From Candidatus Bipolaricaulota bacterium (GTDB lineage Bacteria; Bipolaricaulota; Bipolaricaulia; UBA7950; UBA9294): a DNA stretch of 6,090 nt. Below, in pieces: positions 1 through 4,967 of this stretch. The notes under the pieces are model-generated. The model did no database searches. It was not told the DNA's origin and worked only from the letters and a program-made list of their open reading frames with translations. A program made the translations under genes and the position numbers. The stretch is from assembly GCA_030612485.1 (NCBI GenBank), contig JAUWNS010000144.1:1-6090 (forward strand). Direction: 5' to 3'. Each line of letters opens with the position of its first letter. Position 1 is the first letter of the stretch.

Positions 1-399
1 CTGGTCGACCTGGCGGTGGCGTTCATCGTGGGGGCGGCGTTCGGTCTTCTCGTCAAGTCGTTCGTGAACGACCTGATAATGCCGATCATAGGAAAGCTCG
101 TGGGAAACGTGGATTTCTCCAACCTATATATCAATCTCTCCGGGGAATCCTACGTTTCTGCCGCTGTGGCGCGGGAGGCGGGGGCAGCTGCCATCTACTA
201 CGGGGCGTTCATCAACACGTTGATCAACTTCCTCATCATCGCCCTGGTGATGTTCCTCATCGTGAAGGCGGTGATTCGGATGCGCAAACCGAAAGAGGCT
301 TTGGCACCGACCACGAAGGAGTGTCCATTCTGCAAGAGTCAGATTCCTATCCAAGCAACGCGTTGCCCGAGTTGCACCTCGGAGATCCCTTCTTCCTAA
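1..399 (+). CDS. mscL: MscL large-conductance mechanosensitive channel, 5'-truncated, with C-terminal zinc ribbon
   Basis: This is the inner-membrane channel that opens under membrane tension to release solutes during hypo-osmotic shock. The reading frame is open from base 1, so the true start lies outside the window; the GTG at 16 is inside TM1, not the start. The visible protein begins at LVDLAVAFIVGAAFG, the family's TM1 signature, followed by NDLIMPIIG. A short periplasmic loop follows, then TM2 (GAFINTLINFLIIALVMFLIV) and a basic stretch (RMRKPKE). Instead of the usual C-terminal amphipathic helix bundle it ends in a zinc ribbon, C-X2-C-X10-C-X2-C, with cysteine codons at 322, 331, 364 and 373. 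I believe this tail is a known variant of MscL in some phyla, so it is not a misassembly signal. The gene appears monocistronic at this end, with a terminator 38 bases after the stop. Confidence 0.95.
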   Translation: MVDLAVAFIVGAAFGLLVKSFVNDLIMPIIGKLVGNVDFSNLYINLSGESYVSAAVAREAGAAAIYYGAFINTLINFLIIALVMFLIVKAVIRMRKPKEALAPTTKECPFCKSQIPIQATRCPSCTSEIPSS

Positions 400-436
400 A
401 GGGATAGGAGACCTCCCAGTATCGCAGCCCATTCAG

Positions 437-466
437 CCGGGGCAGGTGGCTACCAGTCCCGGTTTT
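437..466 (+). terminator. Intrinsic terminator of mscL
   Basis: CCGGGGC (437-443) pairs with GTCCCGG (456-462), including one G-T pair. After an A/A mismatch, GGT (445-447) pairs with ACC (452-454) around the loop GGCT, and TTTT follows directly (463-466). It starts 38 bases after the mscL stop and has no T-run on the other strand, so it acts on + strand transcripts. An outer pair, TCGCA (422-426) with TGCGA (466-470), could extend the structure. The T-tract is short, so efficiency may be moderate. Confidence 0.7.
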
Positions 467-499
467 GCGACGTAGATTTCGTTCATAAACGAGAGCACT

Positions 500-556
500 G
501 AGGAATTGAGAAATCGGGAGATTGGGAGGTTCAATCACTCACTCGCTCAATCACTC
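500..556. repeat. Composite imperfect stem-loop with 11-bp direct repeats
   Basis: GAGGAATTGAG (500-510) pairs with CTCAATCACTC (546-556) at 9 of 11 positions. Inside it GATTG (520-524) pairs perfectly with CAATC (532-536), with a GGG/CTC extension across one mismatch. TCAATCACTCA occurs twice, at 531-541 and 547-557. Read on the - strand the block has an apparent 8-base rhythm of TTGAGTGA-like words passing into pyrimidine-rich ones. It sits only a few bases beyond the lipoprotein stop, between two convergent genes. It may be a 3'-end structure of that transcript or a copy of a dispersed repeat; the sequence alone does not decide. Confidence 0.45.
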
Positions 557-560
557 AACC

Positions 561-1598
561 CTATTGCTTCTCTTCAAAGTACTCGAACGCATCGATAAGA
601 TCGAGGTAGGCACCATCGAACCCAGCGGTGAGGATCTTTCCCAGGTAGGAGCCAGCATCTCCGACGATAAGGTTCTGCCACTCATGATCCCAGTAGCGAA
701 CCTTGTAGTTGCCGCGCCACTCCGGATTCTCTTCTGCAAGCCATACCGGAGGGGCTGTATTCCAGCCTTCTTGCCAGTAGTAGCGGTAATCCTCCGCCTC
801 GCCGATGCTCATGTAACAGATGACAAGGCGGGTGCCGCCATTCTGCTTGATCTTCAACGAACTGATCTTGTCGTTAGTCAGCGCGGTGTTGTCGAAGAAA
901 AGATCGATGAGAACAAGATCGTAGTTCGTTCCTCGAATAGCATCGAGGAACGCTTCTCGTGTGGAGAACCTTCCGGGATTGATCAGGTAGAGGAAGTTCT
1001 TCGCTTCATCGAGGGAACGGACATCCTGCGAGTTGCTGTTGTACGGGGCCACTGGATACGGCGGAATCGTGTCGAGACCTCTTCGGTTGGCCGCAAACGA
1101 GATGTAGCCGTGCGCGTTATTCTGCTGGTAGGAGGAGTCGATGAACGCTTGATCCCAACAGTAATCGATCGTGAGAACCTGGATCGCGTTCTCTTCGGCA
1201 AGGTCCAGGAATCCGATCATGTACTCGCGTTCGGAGTTTGGGGTGGGAACGTTATCCTCTTCATACCCGTAGAAGAGATCCTCCCGCCCAACCCCGTCGA
1301 TCGCAGCGAGATAAGGCATGGACAGGGCTCCGTCAGGCGAACCGTCTTGCGTCATCAGTTCCTGCCCGTTTTGGGGGATGATGATAAAATCAGGGTCTAC
1401 CGCTTTCGCATAGGCACTGATTCGTTGCACAAAATCGCGCATCTCCTGCCTGTAATCCGGCAGTAGGTATGGGTCCCCAGGGGGGATTCCGAGACTGCAC
1501 CCGGAAGGGATCAGTATCCCAAGCAAGATAAGAAGGCTCCCCCACAACATCCTTTTGTGCCGCCCAGGATCAGGATCTTTCGATCGATTGTATATCAC
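561..1598 (-). CDS. Secreted lipoprotein of the TM1410/MJ1477 (GH114-like) TIM-barrel family
   Basis: A 345-residue exported protein. The N-terminus is basic (RHKR), then hydrophobic (LWGSLLILLGILI), then PSGC with Cys34 as the probable lipidated residue. The -3 position is Pro, which is unusual, so plain secretion is possible. The mature part carries the family's marks: IDYCWD (145-149), LVLIDLFFDN (228-237), LVICYMSIGEAEDYRYYW (258-275) and AGFDGAYLDLIDAF (325-338). The acidic residues of these strand ends (Asp232, Glu267/Glu269, Asp333) are the likely active-site group. Relatives include GH114 endo-alpha-1,4-polygalactosaminidases, and some are wrongly annotated as cysteinyl-tRNA synthetases. 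A sugar-hydrolase role is therefore inference. The GTG start is chosen because AAAGGA lies 9 bases upstream; the alternative ATG at 1550 (residue 17) would keep the signal peptide but has poor RBS spacing. The gene begins 37 bases from the end of a transposable element. Confidence 0.85.
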   Translation of the reverse strand: MIYNRSKDPDPGRHKRMLWGSLLILLGILIPSGCSLGIPPGDPYLLPDYRQEMRDFVQRISAYAKAVDPDFIIIPQNGQELMTQDGSPDGALSMPYLAAIDGVGREDLFYGYEEDNVPTPNSEREYMIGFLDLAEENAIQVLTIDYCWDQAFIDSSYQQNNAHGYISFAANRRGLDTIPPYPVAPYNSNSQDVRSLDEAKNFLYLINPGRFSTREAFLDAIRGTNYDLVLIDLFFDNTALTNDKISSLKIKQNGGTRLVICYMSIGEAEDYRYYWQEGWNTAPPVWLAEENPEWRGNYKVRYWDHEWQNLIVGDAGSYLGKILTAGFDGAYLDLIDAFEYFEEKQ

Positions 1599-1634
1599 TT
1601 GTGACCATCCTTTCGAGCGTTAAAGTCGTTGAAA

Positions 1635-1661
1635 GGGGTTAGCAGGCCTTGTTTCTTGCAT
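1635..1661 (+). repeat. Left inverted repeat of the HUH element
   Basis: Begins GGGGTTAG, continues CAGG CCTTGTTTC and ends TTGCAT. It overlaps the last codons and the TAA stop of the transposase gene (1639-1661), so the repeat encodes the C-terminal DARNKAC. The overlap suggests the end sequence and the protein tail move as one unit. Confidence 0.65.
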
Positions 1662-2514
1662 CCTTCTCCTCCCCGATGCGTTTTACGATACGACTCAGGG
1701 TAGAAGGATGTAGCCCCAGATACTTCTGAAGTGCTGTCAATGTATAGCCGTGTCCCATCACCGCTTCGTGAATCCTCTCGTTGCGGATGTGTCGATCTTC
1801 CTCAACGCCAGCGAAGATCTCCTCTAACAAATGGCGATCTGCAAAGCGCTGGTGCTTCGAAATCTCGCTATCCGCTTCTTCGCCTCTCAACCGCGGTTTC
1901 ATCTGCTCTGCAAATTCTTCGGTCCCGAACAGGATCCCCCCCTTCAGATCATCCCAGACGGGAACGCCTTGCCCCTCCTTCACAAATTGGCGATACGCAG
2001 CACGCGCGCATGTCAGATCATCGCCGAATTGCGACAAGATCCAATCTACGGTCAGGAATCCGGGCGGCTTTGCTTCCCCCACCGTGGCACAATAGCTACT
2101 CCATTGATACTGCCGCAGATGGTGAACGATCTTCGCCCGGATCGGATTGAGGACAATGTAGCGTGCGAGTTCGAGAAGATGGCTCTCCTTCTCCACCAGT
2201 ATCGACTTGAAGCGACCTTGAAAGACATGGCCGCCCCGCTCGTGTTTGTGATTGAATCTCTGAGTGTAAACACCGTTCAGAAGCTGCATGCCTCTGGAAA
2301 GATTGGCACCTGGTGTTTCGATAAGTAGGTGGTAGTGATTACCCATCAAACAGTAAGCGTGGCAGATCCACCCGTATCGTTCGATAACGTTAGCGAGAAT
2401 TCCGAGGAATCCCTCACGGTCATCGTCTCCGAGAAAGATGTCCTGTTGGGCATTTCCCCGGCTGGTCAGATGGTACACCGCGCCTTCAAACTCGATTCGA
2501 AGTGGCCGTGTCAT
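1639..2514 (-). CDS. Y1/HUH transposase (IS200-like, REP-associated type) with C-terminal HTH
   Basis: A 291-residue single-strand DNA transposase of the Y1_Tnp family. It starts with the typical MTRPLRIEFEGAVYHLTSRG. The HUH metal-binding pair is His60-Tyr-His62 in MGNHYHLLIET, and the nucleophile is Tyr119 in LARYIVLNPIRA. Between them are the conserved LLNGVYTQRFN and GGHVFQGRF blocks. Residues about 249-280 (IHEAVMGHGYTLTALQKYLGLHPSTLSRIVK) form a helix-turn-helix resembling the DnaA/TrpR type that many relatives carry. ATG at 2514 is preferred over the upstream ATG at 2694: the family's N-terminus starts here, and the extra 60 residues would be read across the inverted repeat and the neighbouring remnant. 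All catalytic residues are present, so the enzyme looks intact. It lacks an obvious ribosome binding site. Mobility of this type can be rare; some members are domesticated to maintain REP palindromes. Confidence 0.92.
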   Translation of the reverse strand: MTRPLRIEFEGAVYHLTSRGNAQQDIFLGDDDREGFLGILANVIERYGWICHAYCLMGNHYHLLIETPGANLSRGMQLLNGVYTQRFNHKHERGGHVFQGRFKSILVEKESHLLELARYIVLNPIRAKIVHHLRQYQWSSYCATVGEAKPPGFLTVDWILSQFGDDLTCARAAYRQFVKEGQGVPVWDDLKGGILFGTEEFAEQMKPRLRGEEADSEISKHQRFADRHLLEEIFAGVEEDRHIRNERIHEAVMGHGYTLTALQKYLGLHPSTLSRIVKRIGEEKDARNKAC

Positions 2515-2520
2515 AGCAGT

Positions 2521-2549
2521 AGCATAGCAGATTTTTATGCAATAAACAA
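2521..2549 (-). promoter_or_regulatory. Candidate promoter of the HUH transposase
   Basis: On the - strand, TTGTTT (2549-2544), 17 bases, then TATGCT (2526-2521) preceded by TGC, an extended -10. The start of transcription would fall at or very near the ATG at 2514, which would give a leaderless message and fit the absence of a ribosome binding site. Both hexamers are imperfect, so this is tentative. Confidence 0.3.
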
Positions 2550-2560
2550 GGTCTGACCCC
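2537..2560 (-). repeat. Right inverted repeat of the HUH element
   Basis: On the - strand it reads GGGGTCAG, ACCTTGTTTA, TTGCAT, matching the left copy except for one base in the first block, one before CCTTGTTT, one after it, and a 3-base gap. It lies 23 bases upstream of the transposase ATG and holds its probable -35 element. Confidence 0.65.
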
Positions 2561-2561
2561 A

Positions 2562-2885
2562 CATCGCGCTCGGGATTATCGAGGGTGCACCAGAGCAGAT
2601 TGCAAGCGGGATACGAAAGGTCGGGTGAGGGTCTACCTGGGTGAAGGGGAGAAGGCGCGGCGAGCGATTCCGGAGGAGGCAATGCGGTGGGCACTCTCTG
2701 AGCGCAAGAAGGTGGAGCGAAGGTTCGGCCAAGCGAAGCGGCACCATCGACTTGCCCGAGCTCGCTACCGTGGGCGGTGGCGAGTGGGGATTCAGGCGGT
2801 GATGACCTTCTTCGTGATCGATGCCAAACGGATGGTCAAGCTGCTGGCTGCAAGACCGAACCCGCCCTCATTGGCCCCTGGCTAG
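2562..2885 (+). pseudogene. C-terminal remnant of an IS1182-like DDE transposase
   Basis: A transposase fragment of about 100 codons. The frame is open upstream of the first usable GTG (2625) and reads DYRGCTRADCKRDTKGR, resembling the cysteine-bearing segment before the last catalytic block. It continues into ERKKVERRFGQAKRHHRLARARYRG (about 2701-2775), where the Glu of the DDE triad lies, then the family's tail VGIQAVMTFFVIDAKRMVKLL, and stops with TAG at 2883. The first two Asp residues of the triad and the whole N-terminal half are missing. The homology begins at the right edge of the HUH element, and I see no matching N-terminal half on the other side. So either the element's insertion came with a deletion, or the fragment was already truncated. 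Confidence 0.75.
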
Positions 2886-3193
2886 AGAAGAGAAGGAGCC
2901 CGTTCTGGCCCGTAGAGGGTCAGTAAAGGCACGAGATCTCCGGATCACAGGAGATCTTTGCTCAAGAAGAGAGCAGAGTCTCTCCTCGGTAAAGGATGAG
3001 AAAGGGAAGAAGCACCTTTTTCAGAGATCTCGAAGCAACGTCTTTTGCCTTGATTGCTGCTTTACACCCCTGAGGTCAGCAAAGTTGATCGGTTGCTCTC
3101 CCATCAAACCATCAACGACGATCAAGCTACCAGTGAAATCGATCACCTCGCTCCCAACCGAGCGAATGAAAGCAATACTGTACACGTAGATGA
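2886..3193. other. Intergenic stretch without a confident gene
   Basis: No start-plus-RBS gene was found on the + strand; the + strand frame through here is rich in Ser, Thr, Arg and Cys and looks like an antisense shadow. The stretch contains a perfect inverted repeat (2934-2957), a weaker one (GAGAG 2969-2973 with CTCTC 2980-2984), and a - strand frame with coding-like character at 3021-3218, all described separately. The first 50 bases could include the right end of the decayed DDE element, but no inverted partner is available to prove it. Confidence 0.6.
2934..2957. repeat. Perfect 8-bp inverted repeat AGATCTCC/GGAGATCT
   Basis: AGATCTCC (2934-2941), loop GGATCACA, GGAGATCT (2950-2957), followed on the + strand by TT. 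It lies 49 bases beyond the stop of the DDE transposase remnant. It could be a weak terminator of that old gene or the relic of an element end; only the symmetry is certain. AGATCTC recurs at 3025-3031. Confidence 0.4.
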
Positions 3194-3218
3194 TCAGCGA
3201 TCTCTTCTGTTCAAGTAC
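3021..3218 (-). CDS. Possible small gene or gene remnant downstream of the MBL hydrolase
   Basis: A - strand frame open between TAA (3219-3221) and TGA (3021-3023), 65 codons. Codon composition is coding-like, with many purine-first codons and a balanced mix of hydrophobic and charged residues. It includes IYVYSIAFIRSVGSEVIDF, then TGSLIVVDGLMGEQPINF, and ends KTLLRDL. The pattern of short strands around a GxxI..D.L.GE motif faintly recalls the small CooT-like (DUF2316-type) family, but the usual Met-Cys start is absent, so I do not assign it. The best in-frame start is GTG at 3185, 8 bases after the MBL stop, giving 54 residues, but no ribosome binding site stands at the right distance. It may be an uncaptured second gene of the MBL operon, a 5'-truncated remnant, or chance. 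Confidence 0.3.
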   Translation of the reverse strand, partial: VLEQKRSLIIYVYSIAFIRSVGSEVIDFTGSLIVVDGLMGEQPINFADLRGVKQQSRQKTLLRDL

Positions 3219-4057
3219 TTAAGCACCCCCCGCACGCACATCGCGAGTTCAAGCCGAAGCTCTTCCTCTAGACTGCCGAACTGCGGAACGCTTAGAATCT
3301 TCCGAACGACCTCCTCCTCCGAGAGTTCCCTGCGAAGCTCGCGAATCCTTTCCACCCACTCACGCAACGCATGATCGTACTGCTCAAGCACACTGACCGC
3401 TCTCTTAACCTCACCGAAGTGTGTGAAGTAGAGGTAATTCGGCTTGTATTTTTTTAGACGGTGAATGGTAGCGCAGCTTTCCTCCAGATCGAAGCTCGGG
3501 GGGACGGTTGCAGGGACGCGAATCTTGCCGCGGTGGATCCCCACTGCGTCGCCGCAAAAGAGCGCACGGTGCGACCGTTCAAAGAAACAGAGATGATGTG
3601 GCGCATGGCCGGGTGCATCGATCACCTCAATAATGATTCCTTTCCCAAAATCAAAACGGTCGCCGTGTTTGAGCACGGTGATTCTTTCAGAGGGGAGCGG
3701 GGACATCTCACCGTAGAGGTCGGCCAGCGGCCCAGTCGAGGAGCGTACGCTCTCGTTGACCCGCGATGGATCGATCAAGTGCTTCGTACCCAGTTCGTGC
3801 ACACCGATCATTGCTTGGGGATAGGCTTGAGCCAACAGCGCGGCACCCCCAGCATGATCTGGATGAACATGGGTTAAGAATATGAACTCGGGGGCATGGG
3901 GTCCCAGGTGCTCTGTGATTTGTGCAACAGCGTGTGAGGTTCCCGTATCGATCAGCGCGTGCCTTTCTCCGTAAATGTGATAGGTAGCACCTGTACCGGG
4001 TAGACCAAACTGAAGCGTATCGATCAGCTCGATCGAAGGAGTCAAAGAAACAGGCAT
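3194..4057 (-). CDS. Metallo-beta-lactamase-fold hydrolase (glyoxalase II-like)
   Basis: A 287-residue cytoplasmic protein with a complete binuclear metal site. His63, His65, Asp67 and His68 lie in FLTHVHPDHAGG; His151 is in DAPGHAPHHLCF; the bridging Asp170 is in FCGDAVG; and His213 is in YFTHFG. The N-terminal GTGATYHIYG...ALIDTGTS is the usual opening of this fold. Residues about 220-287 form a helical extension (LREWVERIRELRRELSEEE...LAMCVRGVLKYLNRR) like that of a prokaryotic subgroup of uncharacterised MBL hydrolases, rather than classical GloB. The substrate is unknown: a thioester, phosphoester or lactone hydrolase would all fit. ATG at 4057 is supported by AGAGG seven bases upstream. 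It has its own promoter and no co-directional intact gene upstream, so its function cannot be read from context. Confidence 0.9.
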   Translation of the reverse strand: MPVSLTPSIELIDTLQFGLPGTGATYHIYGERHALIDTGTSHAVAQITEHLGPHAPEFIFLTHVHPDHAGGAALLAQAYPQAMIGVHELGTKHLIDPSRVNESVRSSTGPLADLYGEMSPLPSERITVLKHGDRFDFGKGIIIEVIDAPGHAPHHLCFFERSHRALFCGDAVGIHRGKIRVPATVPPSFDLEESCATIHRLKKYKPNYLYFTHFGEVKRAVSVLEQYDHALREWVERIRELRRELSEEEVVRKILSVPQFGSLEEELRLELAMCVRGVLKYLNRRDR

Positions 4058-4075
4058 CGAGTTACCTCTAGAGGG

Positions 4076-4104
4076 ATTTTACAGAAGCTCAAGCTTGATC
4101 GCAA
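4076..4104 (-). promoter_or_regulatory. Promoter of the MBL hydrolase gene
   Basis: On the - strand, TTGCGA (4104-4099), exactly 17 bases, then TAAAAT (4081-4076). The -35 matches the sigma70 consensus at 4 of 6 positions and the -10 at 5 of 6. The predicted transcript would begin about 12 bases before the AGAGG ribosome binding site. The promoter overlaps the last codons and stop of the priA-like remnant, so this gene may have recruited its promoter from decayed coding sequence. Confidence 0.55.
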
Positions 4105-4790
4105 GGAGGATCTCCAGGGCGAGGACGAGGGCGCTCCTCCCGGATGAGAGGATCAATTCGATGAGGTGGACGTGGCCCTCCCAGCGAGCGTGCGCGAAGA
4201 AGAAGGTTCGCCCTCCGCCAGCCCCTTTGCCCAAGGAGAGGATTCATCGCGTTCTTCTTGCGCCACTGGGCCGGAAGGTGCAGCCTCCTGGATTAGTCCC
4301 TTCTCTACGAGACGATCGAGGGCCTCTCGAACCGATCCGAGTTCTTTCTCCGCGCAGGGACCGGATACAGAAAGGAGATGGTGCAGGATCGCGGCCTGGC
4401 GGGGTGCCTGTGGGAGAGCTTATTGAAGTGAGAGAGAAGATTGCTCACCTTCCCGGCGAGCGTAAAGAAGCGCTCTTGCTTATCACTCATGCGTTTGGGG
4501 AGGAGCTGGTTCAGGAAGATCCCTGGTGGGAAGAGATTGTCGCTCGCGGTACGCGAGCAGAAGTCGAGCTTCTCCCTTGAGAATGACGGACCAGTACTCA
4601 CTGCAAGAACTGGTTCCAACGGCCCTTCGAGCTCGCTCTCTTTCTCGATCGCAGTGATGATCCCGAAGCGTTCCACCCCTTCTTGAAACCTGACCTTGGC
4701 CCGCTTACCGACTGTGATCTTCGTTGTTAGTTCATCCGGGACAAGGAAATCGAACGCCCGGTCTAGCAGAATCCGGATGGCCTGCTTTTC
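4079..4790 (-). pseudogene. priA: Decayed priA-like (primosomal protein N') N-terminal remnant
   Basis: Three successive - strand frames give one PriA-like series. Segment A (from 4790, after an in-frame TAG at 4793-4791) reads AIRILLDRAFDFLVPDEL, then TVGKRAKVRF, GIITAIEKESELEGPLEPVL and PPGIFLNQLLP. This matches the 3'-DNA-binding domain, where VP...G..V.V.F is typical. Segment B (about 4419 to 4153) reads RQAAILHHLLSVSG, then SVREALDRLVEKGLIQEA, like the winged-helix linker of PriA. Segment C (about 4210 to 4079) reads FFFAHARWEGHVHLIEL, then SSGRSALVLALEILL, resembling the start of the helicase core, where intact PriA has the Walker A motif GVTGSGKTE; that motif is absent here. The remainder of the helicase, including the zinc-binding region, is missing. 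The stop, two shifts and the truncation make this a pseudogene. A helicase-dead PriA-like paralogue as its ancestor is possible. Confidence 0.6.
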
Positions 4791-4852
4791 CTAGTACCAG
4801 TTCTCTTTCCCTGATATGAGCGCATCCTTTCTTGCTTATCCATCCTACCGGC

Positions 4853-4894
4853 CCCTCTTGCTTCAAGGAATCAGTTCCTGAGAAGCAGGGTTTT
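4853..4894 (+). terminator. Intrinsic terminator insulating the GntR promoter
   Basis: CCCT (4853-4856) pairs with AGGG (4887-4890), GCTTC (4860-4864) with GAAGC (4882-4886), and AGGAA (4866-4870) with TTCCT (4875-4879) around the loop TCAG. Small bulges are CTT, A and GA. TTTT follows at 4891-4894. It faces + strand transcripts, yet no intact + strand gene lies upstream. It ends 11 bases before the -35 of the next promoter, so it could block read-through or be left over from a lost gene. Confidence 0.5.
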
Positions 4895-4905
4895 AATCCT
4901 GATCC

Positions 4906-4934
4906 TTGACAACGCTCTCTCTCCGATATATAAT
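4906..4934 (+). promoter_or_regulatory. Perfect-consensus sigma70-type promoter of the GntR operon
   Basis: TTGACA (4906-4911), 17-base spacer, TATAAT (4929-4934): all twelve consensus bases and the optimal spacing. Transcription should begin near 4941, about 27 bases before the ATG. A promoter this strong next to a regulator gene usually implies repression. Confidence 0.85.
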
Positions 4935-4937
4935 AAG

Positions 4938-4952
4938 TATTGGATTTCAATA
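4938..4952. promoter_or_regulatory. Candidate operator TATTG-N5-CAATA
   Basis: A perfect 5-bp palindrome with a five-base centre, lying over the predicted transcription start and just after the -10. Its size and symmetry suit a dimeric GntR/FadR winged helix, whose operators are short palindromes. Autorepression by the gene directly downstream is the simplest reading, but the actual recognition sequence is unproven. Confidence 0.45.
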
Positions 4953-4967
4953 TTAGGAGTATGGAAG

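Larger units (their letters stand above)
1635..2560. mobile_element. Small HUH (Y1) transposase element bounded by imperfect inverted repeats
   Basis: A 926-bp unit containing one - strand transposase gene. Its edges are inverted copies of each other: 1635-1661 on the + strand and 2537-2560 on the - strand. Both read GGGGT(C/T)AG, then CCTTGTTT, one variable base, then TTGCAT, with a 3-base insertion in the left copy. About 21 of the 24 shorter-copy bases match. No target-site duplication is visible (GAAA on the left, ACAT on the right), as expected for Y1 enzymes, which use single-strand transfer. Right next to the right edge lies a DDE transposase remnant that starts at the junction. Confidence 0.7.

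Noticed and set aside
422..470. Riboswitch-like fold (nested stems, GCAAAACC-like motif on the - strand)
   Set aside because: It lacks the conserved core of any riboswitch class I know and sits between two gene ends; a terminator explains it better.
522..1466. Long + strand frame of 314 codons
   Set aside because: It is antisense to the lipoprotein gene, whose signal peptide and family motifs are clear. The + strand product is rich in Val, Arg and Asp without any recognisable domain.
1831..2328. + strand frames opposite the HUH transposase
   Set aside because: They are mirror frames of a gene with intact catalytic motifs; none has a family signature.
2515..2694. N-terminal 60-residue extension of the HUH transposase
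   Set aside because: The family's N-terminus begins at the ATG at 2514, and the extension is read through the inverted repeat and antisense to the DDE remnant.
2821..3189. + strand frame of 122 codons after the DDE remnant
   Set aside because: It overlaps the remnant in another frame, has no suitable RBS, and its composition looks non-coding.
4095..4580. + strand frame of 161 codons and an overlapping one at 4166-4426
   Set aside because: The - strand of the same region carries PriA-like sequence in three frames. The + strand products are Arg/Pro/Ser-rich shadows.
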